In this document: positions 1 to 5,880 of the stretch, in pieces
Layout: every line of letters starts with the position of its first letter
Position numbering within the stretch: position 1 is the stretch's first letter
Assembly: GCA_009777685.1 (NCBI GenBank)
Contig: WRLJ01000105.1
Coordinates: forward strand, 1-6,189
Source: Oscillospiraceae bacterium
GTDB taxonomy: Bacteria; Bacillota; Clostridia; Oscillospirales; UBA929
Direction: 5' to 3'
DNA: 6,189 bases
Made by a program: the position numbers and the translations under genes
Notes under the pieces: model-generated
What the model was told of the DNA's origin: nothing
Database searches by the model: none
What the model saw: only the letters and a program-made list of their open reading frames with translations

Positions 1-506
1 AGTCCCGCGACGTCGACGCGCGGCGTGGCGCGGGAGGCCAGCACCAGCGACATCCCTTCCGGCAGCACGGCAATGGCCTGCTGAAGAAAGGCCAGGACAG
101 CCGGGTCCTCAAGACGGTGGAAGTCGTCAAGGACGACGACGCGCCGCTCCTCCCGGTCATATTTGCGCGTCAAGGCGGTGTATTGGCTGAGCTTGTCCCC
201 GCTGCCGGGAAATCCGAGCTTGCGCAGGGCGGCGGCAAACGGTTCGTTGACCGCCGCCACGGCACGGGTAAAGCTCTCCCAAAAGCGCGCGCCGACATTA
301 TCGCGTTCGGAGATTTGCAGCCACACCACGGCGGCCCGGTATCCCCGCGTGAAGTCGCGGAGCGCGGCGGTCTTGCCGGTGCCCGCGCCGGCGCACACGA
401 TGACCAGAGGGGATTGCACGCCCTCCTCCAGCAGCTTGTTCAGCCGCGGGCGCGCAAAATGAAAAAAGCCGTCTGGAGCGGAGCGCGGCTGAATCTTCGT
501 ATCCAT
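1..506 (-). CDS. MalT/LuxR-type STAND ATPase regulator, N-terminal part (runs off the left edge)
   Basis: Reading the minus strand from an ATG at 506 gives 168 uninterrupted codons to the window edge, so only the N-terminus is seen. The start is well supported: AGGAGGTG at 523-516 lies 9 nt before it. A Walker A loop (GAGTGKT, residues 40-46) follows a hydrophobic strand (LVIVC). A Walker B-type strand RRVVVLDDFH (121-130) has the paired aspartates at 127-128. LVLASRATP (154-162) matches the sensor SR motif of MalT-like STAND ATPases. The short N-terminus before the ATPase (FARPRLNKLL) is also typical of MalT/LuxR 'large ATP-binding' regulators. Such proteins usually carry TPR repeats and a C-terminal LuxR helix-turn-helix and activate transcription when an inducer and ATP bind. 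That C-terminal part is outside the window, so the regulator role is inferred from the family. It is likely monocistronic here, with its own promoter at 580-609. Confidence 0.87.
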   Translation of the reverse strand, partial: MDTKIQPRSAPDGFFHFARPRLNKLLEEGVQSPLVIVCAGAGTGKTAALRDFTRGYRAAVVWLQISERDNVGARFWESFTRAVAAVNEPFAAALRKLGFPGSGDKLSQYTALTRKYDREERRVVVLDDFHRLEDPAVLAFLQQAIAVLPEGMSLVLASRATPRVDVAG

Positions 507-552
507 CGCGGTTTGCACCTCCTGTCTCTCCGCCGCGCCCGGGCATCCGGGG

Positions 553-567
553 GCTTGGCAGCCAAGC
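553..567. repeat. Perfect 15-nt inverted repeat in the leader of the STAND regulator gene
   Basis: GCTTGGCAGCCAAGC has 7-bp arms around one central base. A further half-site (GTTGGCAA) lies beside it at 568-575, next to the predicted transcription start near 573. It could be a DNA operator (TTGGC-N-GCCAA dyad) or form a small RNA hairpin in the 5' leader. No regulator can be named from the sequence. Confidence 0.4.
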
Positions 568-579
568 GTTGGCAATTGA

Positions 580-609
580 ATTGTATCTTGGAAAGGCACA
601 CGGTATCAA
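580..609 (-). promoter_or_regulatory. Predicted sigma-A-type promoter of the STAND regulator gene
   Basis: On the minus strand a -35 box TTGATA (609-604) is separated by 18 nt from a -10 box TACAAT (585-580). Transcription would begin near 573, giving a leader of about 67 nt before the ATG at 506. Its position just downstream of the purine-unit terminator fits an independent transcription unit. This is a consensus match only. Confidence 0.5.
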
Positions 610-667
610 GGTCAATTCTGGCAATTTCAGGGTTGTTTTTGGCGTTTACCCATAAATCCGGGCAAAC

Positions 668-703
668 AAAAACGCGCGGGGCAGGCTTAGCCTGCCCCGC
701 GCG
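668..703 (-). terminator. Rho-independent terminator of the purine permease/phosphoribosyltransferase unit
   Basis: A perfect 14-bp GC-rich stem (673-686 pairing with 690-703) closes a 3-nt loop (687-689). On the minus strand it is followed at once by TTTTTGTTTG (672-663). It starts 13 nt beyond the phosphoribosyltransferase stop codon. On the plus strand no T-run follows, so it is directional for the minus-strand unit. Confidence 0.9.
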
Positions 704-715
704 CGAAGCCCGCGC

Positions 716-1276
716 CTATTCCTTCGGCGTTCCGTCAGAGTTCAGCAGCGGCAGATACTCCAGAAAAATAATGTCGTCCCGGTACTTAGCGTCGCCCTCC
801 GCCAGAACCGCCATTTTGCCCGCGATGATGCCGCCGGCCTCCTTGACCAGCTTTTCGACCGCGCGGAGCGATTCGCCGGTGCTGACGACGTCGTCGATGA
901 TCAGCACCCGCTTGCCGTCCATTTTGGCCGCCTCCTGCGTGTCGACGCAGAGCGTTTGCCGGCGCTGTGTGGTGATGGATTGCAGCTCCACCGAAAAGAC
1001 GTCCTTCATATACAGCTTGACGCCCTTGCGCGCCACGATATAGGTGCTTTCCCCGTTTTGGCGGGCCATTTCATGCACCAGGGGGATGCCCTTGGCCTCC
1101 GCCGTGATCAGAATGTCATGCGCGGGCGCGCGCTTTAACAGCTCGCGCGCCGCCGCGACCGTAAGGGTGACGTCCCCGAACAGCACGAAGGCGGCGATGG
1201 ACAGGTCGTCGGAAATCCGGCAGACCGTCAGCTCCCGTTCCAGGCCCGCCACCGCGAGCTTGAATGTTTTTCCCAT
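716..1276 (-). CDS. Purine phosphoribosyltransferase, adenine phosphoribosyltransferase-like
   Basis: A 186-residue soluble type I phosphoribosyltransferase. The PRPP-binding signature is complete: VLIIDDVVSTGES at residues 124-136, with the acidic pair D128-D129 and the STG loop. An upstream strand, DILITAEAKGIPLVHEMA (54-71), corresponds to the adenine phosphoribosyltransferase segment that reads PEARGF in classical Apt. YIVARKGVKLY (79-89) is the usual RK-containing active-site region. Such enzymes join a free purine base to PRPP to give the nucleotide and pyrophosphate, in the cytoplasm. The ATG at 1276 is supported by AAAGGAGCG, with AGGAG at 1289-1285, 8 nt upstream. The gene lies 97 nt behind a purine-base permease on the same strand and ends at a strong terminator, which fits an uptake-and-salvage unit. 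The substrate (adenine, hypoxanthine, guanine or xanthine) cannot be settled by eye. The sequence differs from Bacillus Xpt and is nearer the clostridial Apt-like group. Confidence 0.87.
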   Translation of the reverse strand: MGKTFKLAVAGLERELTVCRISDDLSIAAFVLFGDVTLTVAAARELLKRAPAHDILITAEAKGIPLVHEMARQNGESTYIVARKGVKLYMKDVFSVELQSITTQRRQTLCVDTQEAAKMDGKRVLIIDDVVSTGESLRAVEKLVKEAGGIIAGKMAVLAEGDAKYRDDIIFLEYLPLLNSDGTPKE

Positions 1277-1317
1277 TATAAACGCTCCTTTCCCTGTGTC
1301 CGCGTCTGTTTCGCAAG

Positions 1318-1350
1318 GAAGACTCCGGGCCGGACCGGCCCGAAGTCTTC
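1318..1350. other. Large intercistronic hairpin between permease and phosphoribosyltransferase genes
   Basis: A 33-nt inverted repeat pairs GAAGACT (1318-1324) with AGTCTTC (1344-1350) and CGGGCC (1326-1331) with GGCCCG (1337-1342). There is one mismatch (1325/1343) and a 5-nt loop. No T-run follows on either strand, so it is not a classic intrinsic terminator. It may stabilise or process the permease mRNA, or weaken readthrough into the phosphoribosyltransferase gene. Confidence 0.6.
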
Positions 1351-1375
1351 TGATGTCAGTTCATTCGCGCCGGAG

Positions 1376-2764
1376 TTATACGATGCCCAGCGCCATCAGG
1401 ACATATTTGACCAGGAACAGCGCCGCGAAGGTCAGGAGGACGGGGTGAACCTCCTTGAATTTTCCGGTGAAGAGCTTGACCAGCGCGTAGAAGATAAAGC
1501 CCATCCCGATGCCGTCCGCGATGGAGTATCCGAAGGGCATCATGGTCACGGTGACAAAGCACGGCAGGGCCTCCGTGAAGTCGCCCCAGCGGATTTCCTT
1601 CAGCGAGGCCACCATCATCACGCCCACGATAATCAGGGCGGGCGCGGTCGCCGCGCCGGGAATCAGGCCCATCACAGGCGCGAACAGCAAGGCCAGCAGG
1701 AACAGCGCGCCGGTGAACATCGAGGTCAGGCCGGTTTTTCCGCCTTCGCTGACGCCCGCCGTCGATTCCACATAGGTGGTCACGGTCGAGGTGCCCATCA
1801 CGGCGCCGGCCGAGGTGGCGATGGCGTCGGCCATCATCGCGCCGCCCGCGCGGGGCAGGTTGCCGTCCTTGTCAAGGAAGCCGCCCTTTTCCGCGCAACC
1901 GATCAAGGTTCCGACGGTGTCGAACATGTCGGTCAGCGTCATGACGATCAGGACAGTGACCACGCTAATCAGCATCGCGCCGACGCCGTCGCCGGTGGAG
2001 AACAGGTCGCCGAAGCCGACGAAGCATTGGCCCAGCGCGGCGGCAAACTCGCTGAAGGACTCGCCGAACGCATTGGTCAGGCCGGGCGTCGACAGGCCCA
2101 GCTCTACCTTAAAGGCGAACTGCATAATCACGCCGATGGCGGCGGTGATGATGATGCCGATAAACAGGCTGCCCTTGACCTTCAGGCAAAGCAGGGCAAT
2201 CACCAAAATCAGGCCGAACAGCGCCAGCAGCGTCGAGGGGTTTCCGAAATCCCCCAGCCCCACGATCGGGACCCCGCCGTACGGCGTGGTGACAATCCCC
2301 GCGTTGCTCAGGCCGATCAAGGCGATGAACAGGCCGATACCGGCGCTGATGGCGCGCTTGAGCGACATCGGGATGGAGTCAACGATTTTCTGCCGCAGGC
2401 CGGTTCCGGTCAGGGCGATAAAAAGGACCCCGGAGATAAACACGGCGGCCAGCGCGGCCTGCCAGGAAAAGCCCATCATACCGCAGACCGTGAACGAGAA
2501 AAACGCGTTCAGGCCCATGCCCGGAGCCTGGGCGAAGGGGTAGTTGGACAGCAGGCCCAACAGGATCGTGCCCAGCGCGGCGGCCAGACAGGTGGCCACG
2601 AAGACGGCGCCGGGATTCATGCCCGCGCCGAACTCCGAGCTTAGAATTTCCGGGTTGACGAAGATGATGTACGCCATGGTAAAAAAGGTGGTGACGCCCG
2701 CGAGCAGTTCCGTTTTGACGGTGGTTTTGTTTTCCGTGAGCTTGAAAAACTTGTCCATTCCCAT
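1376..2764 (-). CDS. pbuG: Guanine/hypoxanthine-type purine permease, NCS2 AzgA subfamily
   Basis: A highly hydrophobic membrane protein of 462 residues from this start, with the family's usual length and many predicted transmembrane helices. Diagnostic segments of the AzgA/PbuG group are present in order (numbered from this start). AGVTTFFTMAYIIFVNPEIL (22-41) forms the first helix. APGMGLNAFFSF (80-91) is the third-helix substrate motif. TDMFDTVGTLIG (278-289) and STVTTYVESTAGVSEGGKTG (326-345) form the central signature. Members import guanine, hypoxanthine or adenine by proton symport. The reading frame extends up to a TTG at 2782, but AGGAAAGG (2775-2768) lies just before two ATGs at 2764 and 2758. 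The latter gives the MDKFFKL N-terminus common in the family, so 2764 or 2758 is the likely start. It is first in a unit with the downstream phosphoribosyltransferase. The exact base imported is not readable from sequence. Confidence 0.9.
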   Translation of the reverse strand: MGMDKFFKLTENKTTVKTELLAGVTTFFTMAYIIFVNPEILSSEFGAGMNPGAVFVATCLAAALGTILLGLLSNYPFAQAPGMGLNAFFSFTVCGMMGFSWQAALAAVFISGVLFIALTGTGLRQKIVDSIPMSLKRAISAGIGLFIALIGLSNAGIVTTPYGGVPIVGLGDFGNPSTLLALFGLILVIALLCLKVKGSLFIGIIITAAIGVIMQFAFKVELGLSTPGLTNAFGESFSEFAAALGQCFVGFGDLFSTGDGVGAMLISVVTVLIVMTLTDMFDTVGTLIGCAEKGGFLDKDGNLPRAGGAMMADAIATSAGAVMGTSTVTTYVESTAGVSEGGKTGLTSMFTGALFLLALLFAPVMGLIPGAATAPALIIVGVMMVASLKEIRWGDFTEALPCFVTVTMMPFGYSIADGIGMGFIFYALVKLFTGKFKEVHPVLLTFAALFLVKYVLMALGIV

Positions 2765-2787
2765 CTGCCTTTCCTGTTTCAAAATAT

Positions 2788-2803
2788 GTCTTAATTTTAA
2801 GAC
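2788..2803. promoter_or_regulatory. 16-nt AT-rich inverted repeat at the permease transcription start (putative operator)
   Basis: GTCTTAATTTTAAGAC has 7-bp perfect arms around two central bases. It begins at about the predicted transcription start of the permease unit, 6 nt downstream of the -10 box. This is a common place for a repressor operator. As RNA it would be a weak stem at the 5' end of the message. Confidence 0.4.
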
Positions 2804-2809
2804 ACTAGC

Positions 2810-2839
2810 AGTATATCATCAGGGATGGGAAAAAAGCAA
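2810..2839 (-). promoter_or_regulatory. Predicted promoter of the purine permease unit
   Basis: On the minus strand, TTGCTT (2839-2834) and TATACT (2815-2810) are separated by 18 nt. Transcription would start near 2803, giving a leader of only about 40 nt. That is too short for a purine riboswitch, and no riboswitch core is visible. Confidence 0.55.
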
Positions 2840-2860
2840 TAGGGGTTTGTACAATTTTTC

Positions 2861-2889
2861 TTGCGCCCTCCGGAGGGGCGTGATACAAT
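2861..2889 (+). promoter_or_regulatory. Predicted promoter of the GH10-like gene with a palindrome in its spacer
   Basis: TTGCGC (2861-2866) lies 17 nt before TACAAT (2884-2889). The -35 box is weak, matching three of six consensus bases. The spacer contains the perfect 12-bp palindrome CCCTCCGGAGGG (2866-2877), well placed for a repressor or an activator. Transcription would start near 2896, about 24 nt before the ATG. Confidence 0.4.
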
Positions 2890-2919
2890 CAAACCACTTT
2901 ACCGGAGGAGGCGCAGAAC

Positions 2920-4404
2920 ATGGAATGGATTCGCGTTCGGATCGACGGGGACGGCGGAGCGCCCGTCGACGAAGCCCAGATCAAGACCCTATATGCCAGC
3001 GGCCTGGATTTTGAGCCGGACGAGCGGCGTCTGCGCGTTCTGCCGGACGGCGTGGCGGAGCTGGCCGTCACGCGCAAGCCGTATATGCTGCACGCCAAGC
3101 TACGGCTGCCGATGTACGGCGTGATCTGGGTCATGGCCCTTAACTTCGGGCGGGGGTATGACGGGGATTTCGTCGACTTCGTCAGCGAAGCCATACGGAC
3201 GTATATTTACGAGGCCAGGGAGCGGAGCCGGGATATTGTCCTCTCGCCCGCCGCCCAGGGGCATCTCGACGCGGCGGCGGAGTACGAGCACCTGGCCAAC
3301 CGCGGCGCGGACACGGGGGATAACCGGCTCATTGCCCTTTCCCACGCCCTATACGCCGCCGAGGCCGCTCTCTTTGAGTCCTCGATGGCGGCGGCGTACC
3401 CAAACCCGCGCGGCGATCTGCGGCTGGGGTGCAACTTCTTCCGCTACACCTCGCCCGGCGCGCGGTACGCCAAATATTTTAAGCAGGTGTTTGATTTTGC
3501 CACGCTGCCCTTCTACGCCGGGCGCACCGTGCCGGAAAAGGGGAAATATACCTACGAGTATATCGACGCCGCGCTGGACTTTCTGGAGTCCGCCAACATC
3601 ACCGCCAAGGGCCATCCCCTCTGGTTCGGGCACGCCGGGGTCAACCCCCAATGGCTGTACGGCCTGCCGTTTGAGGAGCTTCAGCAAAACGCGCGGGAGA
3701 TTGCCTCCCGGCATGTCGGCGCCTACAAGGGCCGCGTGCCGATTTGGGACGCCATGAACGAGGCCCATGACTGGGCCAACTGCTTTGAGCTGTCGCAGGC
3801 TCAGCAGATCGAGCTGACTCGCACCTGCTGCGAGGCGCTGCGTGAGGCCGACGGCAACGCCGTCTCGATCGTCAACGTCTGTCTGCCCTTCGCCGAGTAC
3901 GTGGCCGGGCGATATACCTGCTACGGCGCGCTCCCGGAGCGTCTGCGCTCCCCGCGGGCTTATATCGAGGCGCTGTTGGAGGCGGGCGTGGATTTCGACG
4001 TTGTGGGCATCCAGCTCTACTTCCCCGCGCGGGACATGGTCGCCGTGGCGCGGATGCTGGATGTCTTCAAAGCCTTTGGAAAGCCCGTCCACATCACGGA
4101 AATGGGCGTCAACGGCGGCCTGCGCGGCAAGGGCGGCGCGCGGGGCGAGGGCGCGGTCTGGGCCGGTCAGCAGCTCAGTATGTCCGAGGGGCTGTGGCAC
4201 AACGCCTGGAACGAGAAAACGCAGGCCGACTGGATGGAGCAGTTCTACACGCTCTGCGCCGCCCGTGACGAGATCAAAGCGCTGACCTGGTGGGATTTTA
4301 TCGAGCCGTCCTTTTCCGGCAACGGCGCGTTCCTCTACGAGGACGAGACGCCGAGAGAAATCTTTTTCCGGCTGGGCGCGCTCAGGAAGCGGATCGTGAA
4401 GTGA
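2920..4404 (+). CDS. GH10-like (xylanase-superfamily) glycoside hydrolase, intracellular
   Basis: A 494-residue protein. AGGAGG at 2906-2911, 8 nt upstream, fixes the ATG at 2920. There is no signal peptide or membrane segment, so it is probably cytoplasmic. Residues about 168-494 follow the GH10 barrel order: GHPLWFGH (231-238), WDAMNEAHDW (276-285) with the proposed acid/base E281, VVGIQLYF (361-368), VHITEMGV (390-397) with the proposed nucleophile E394, and LTWWDF (455-460). Residues 1-165 contain a beta-rich stretch (MYGVIWVMALNFGRGY) and then an Ala-rich helical segment (about 108-156); I do not recognise that domain. The xylanase EN..K motif after the second strand is replaced by LPFYAG, and the usual QxH reads QLY, so the substrate may not be plain xylan. 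A role in trimming imported hemicellulose oligosaccharides is inference. No transporter or other sugar gene is adjacent, and the gene appears monocistronic. Confidence 0.82.
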   Translation: MEWIRVRIDGDGGAPVDEAQIKTLYASGLDFEPDERRLRVLPDGVAELAVTRKPYMLHAKLRLPMYGVIWVMALNFGRGYDGDFVDFVSEAIRTYIYEARERSRDIVLSPAAQGHLDAAAEYEHLANRGADTGDNRLIALSHALYAAEAALFESSMAAAYPNPRGDLRLGCNFFRYTSPGARYAKYFKQVFDFATLPFYAGRTVPEKGKYTYEYIDAALDFLESANITAKGHPLWFGHAGVNPQWLYGLPFEELQQNAREIASRHVGAYKGRVPIWDAMNEAHDWANCFELSQAQQIELTRTCCEALREADGNAVSIVNVCLPFAEYVAGRYTCYGALPERLRSPRAYIEALLEAGVDFDVVGIQLYFPARDMVAVARMLDVFKAFGKPVHITEMGVNGGLRGKGGARGEGAVWAGQQLSMSEGLWHNAWNEKTQADWMEQFYTLCAARDEIKALTWWDFIEPSFSGNGAFLYEDETPREIFFRLGALRKRIVK

Positions 4405-4448
4405 ACCCCCTCCTGCCATGTACAATCCAAAACATGACATTCTGTACA

Positions 4449-4493
4449 GGGACGCCATATCTGGCGTCCGCGGGCGGCCGGGACGGCCGCCCC
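4449..4493. repeat. REP-like doublet: two adjacent hairpins behind the GH10-like gene
   Basis: GGACGCCATATCTGGCGTCC (4450-4469) is a 20-nt palindrome with one mismatched pair. It differs by one base from a perfect palindrome at 6065-6084 inside the transposase fragment. Two bases later a second hairpin has 8-bp arms GGGCGGCC (4472-4479) and GGCCGCCC (4485-4492). No T-run follows, so this is not an ordinary terminator, though it may protect the 3' end of the GH10-like message. Short GTACAAT (4420-4426) and ATTGTAC (4517-4523) arms bracket it. The rest of 4405-4600 shows no gene. Confidence 0.65.
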
Positions 4494-4600
4494 CGCAACC
4501 GGCGTAAACCGTTAGAATTGTACCTTGTACTACAGGCGGGAATCAACCGGCCGCGGCGCCTGCATGAGGTTTCGGGCCATAATTCCGTTTTCAGAAAATA

Positions 4601-4629
4601 TTGCCTGCCGGCGCAATGTGTGCTATAAT
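4601..4629 (+). promoter_or_regulatory. Strong extended -10 promoter of the HD-GYP gene
   Basis: TTGCCT (4601-4606), a 17-nt spacer and a perfect TATAAT (4624-4629) preceded by TGC make an extended -10 sigma-A promoter. Transcription would begin near 4636, leaving a GC-rich leader of about 60 nt with no riboswitch that I recognise. Confidence 0.75.
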
Positions 4630-4696
4630 GGTTTCCGGCGATACGGGCCATGACCGCGCTGCCGGCGCCGACAAACGCCGCCCGGGAGGAATGGAT

Positions 4697-5749
4697 ATGC
4701 AAAAGACGATTTTTGTGGTAGACGACAGCTATCTGAACCTGTCCATGGCCGAGGACGCGCTGGAGGACAGCTACCGTGTGATGACGCTGTCCTCGGCGGA
4801 GAAAATGTTTGAGCGGCTGGCCGAGGTCATACCGGATATGATCCTGCTGGATATCGAGATGCCCGGGATGGACGGCTTCGAGGCGCTGACGCTTCTGAAG
4901 GCCAACCCGCTGTACGCCGGCATCCCCGTCATATTCCTGACCGCGATGACGGATACCGCGGTGGAAGTCCGCGGGTTTCAGCTGGGTGTGGTGGATTTCA
5001 TCACAAAGCCGTTTTCCGCGCCCGTTCTGTCAAACCGCGTAAAGACCCATCTGGATATCGACAAGCTGATCCGCGAGCGGACGACCGCGCTGCGCCAGCG
5101 GACCGAGCAGCTGCAGCGCCTTCAGAACAGCCTGGTGTTCATTTTGGCGGATATGGTCGAAAACCGCGACCGCGAGACGGGCGGCCATGTAGAGCGCACG
5201 ACGGCGTATATAGAGGTGCTGATCGAAACCATGATCGCGCGCGGCGTATACGCCGACGATCTTTCGGAGCTGGATATGGATTCGCTGATCTCCTCCGCGC
5301 GCCTGCACGACGTGGGCAAAATCGCCATTTCGGACACGATTCTCAACAAGCCCGGCAAACTGACCGACGAGGAATTCTCCGTCATGAAGACCCACACCAC
5401 CGAGGGCGAGCGGATCATCGAGCAGCTGATTTCCCGCACGGGGGACGGCGAGGCGTTTCTGCACCACGCCCGGCTGTTCGCCGGCTATCACCATGAGCGC
5501 TGGGACGGCGGCGGCTATCCGCACAGGCTGGCGGGGACGGATATCCCGCTTCAGGGGCGAATCATGGCCTTTGCCGACGTATATGACGCGCTGGTTTCCG
5601 AACGCCCCTATAAAAAAGCCATGCCGGAGGAGGAAGCGGCCCGCATCATCATGGAGGGAGCGGGCCGCCATTTCGACCCGCTCATCGCCGATGTGTTTTA
5701 TGAAATCCGCGACCGTTTCGGCGCGGTGCGCCGCGGCGAAACCCCCTGA
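4697..5749 (+). CDS. Response regulator with HD-GYP domain, predicted cyclic-di-GMP phosphodiesterase
   Basis: A 350-residue RpfG-like protein. The receiver domain (about 3-120) has the acidic pocket D9-D10, phosphoacceptor D52 in LLDIEMPG, T82 and K104 in TKPF. A short helical linker (about 121-145, QRTEQLQRLQ) leads to a complete HD-GYP domain (about 145-345): GGHVERT with H164, the HD pair H204-D205 in ARLHDVGKI, H233, H256-H257, HHERWDGGGYP (265-275), D294 in FADVYDAL and SERPYKKA (301-308). All metal and signature residues expected of an active enzyme are visible, so it should hydrolyse cyclic-di-GMP under control of a sensor kinase. No kinase is adjacent. The frame is open further upstream, but GGAGGA (4685-4690) sits 6 nt before the ATG at 4697 and touches the ATG at 4691. 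The upstream codons also lie over the promoter, so 4697 is preferred. It appears to be a single-gene unit, apart from a possible small coupled ORF. Confidence 0.93.
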   Translation: MQKTIFVVDDSYLNLSMAEDALEDSYRVMTLSSAEKMFERLAEVIPDMILLDIEMPGMDGFEALTLLKANPLYAGIPVIFLTAMTDTAVEVRGFQLGVVDFITKPFSAPVLSNRVKTHLDIDKLIRERTTALRQRTEQLQRLQNSLVFILADMVENRDRETGGHVERTTAYIEVLIETMIARGVYADDLSELDMDSLISSARLHDVGKIAISDTILNKPGKLTDEEFSVMKTHTTEGERIIEQLISRTGDGEAFLHHARLFAGYHHERWDGGGYPHRLAGTDIPLQGRIMAFADVYDALVSERPYKKAMPEEEAARIIMEGAGRHFDPLIADVFYEIRDRFGAVRRGETP

Positions 5750-5880
5750 TGTGGGAGGCTTTGCTTTATCATGAATATTTCGATTTCTACCGCCAATTTA
5801 TATTTCATTCCTTGTTGCGGCCATGGCTATGGCAAGCGGCCTGGTTGTCATACAAAGGGTGTCCTGTTTTTGCAGGGTGA
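5749..5880 (+). CDS. Possible 43-residue ORF overlapping the HD-GYP stop codon (TGATG)
   Basis: The ATG at 5749 shares its A with the HD-GYP TGA stop, an arrangement typical of translational coupling. The product would start MWEALLYHEYFDFYRQF and is unusually rich in aromatic and hydrophobic residues (four Trp in 43), ending at a TGA at 5878-5880. It has no Shine-Dalgarno site of its own. A second ORF in another frame (ATG 5771 to TAA 5899, 42 residues, GGGAGG 12 nt upstream) competes for the same DNA. Neither resembles a family I know, and both may be chance. Confidence 0.2.
   Translation: MWEALLYHEYFDFYRQFIFHSLLRPWLWQAAWLSYKGCPVFAG

Noticed and set aside
117..1043. Long plus-strand open frame across 117-1043
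   Set aside because: It spans the antisense of the STAND regulator, the terminator and the phosphoribosyltransferase. It has low-complexity Arg/Ala/Gly composition and no family motif.
1445..2644. 399-codon plus-strand frame opposite the permease
   Set aside because: The product is rich in Gln, Gly, His, Arg and Asp, as expected from the antisense of a hydrophobic membrane protein at high GC. It has no ribosome binding site or recognisable domain.
2765..2782. TTG start at 2782 for the permease
   Set aside because: The ribosome binding site AGGAAAGG lies downstream of the TTG and immediately before the ATGs at 2764 and 2758, and no Shine-Dalgarno site precedes the TTG.
3349..4458. 369-codon minus-strand frame opposite the GH10-like gene
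   Set aside because: It is the antisense of a gene with clear catalytic motifs and a good ribosome binding site. Its own translation shows no motif.
4450..4492. Intrinsic terminator for the GH10-like gene
   Set aside because: Neither hairpin is followed by a T-run on the plus strand, and sequence identity to the palindrome inside the transposase fits a REP element better.
4601..4696. Upstream start at 4601 for the HD-GYP protein
   Set aside because: This stretch contains the -35 and -10 boxes and the leader. The ATG at 4697 has a well-spaced GGAGGA and gives the standard receiver-domain N-terminus.
4636..4696. Cyclic-di-GMP riboswitch in the HD-GYP leader
   Set aside because: The leader is only about 60 nt and shows no recognisable GEMM core, just short GC-rich self-complementarity.
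4650..4721. A 23-codon upstream ORF (ATG 4650) overlapping the HD-GYP start
   Set aside because: It has no ribosome binding site and no sign of selection. It is probably incidental in the GC-rich leader.
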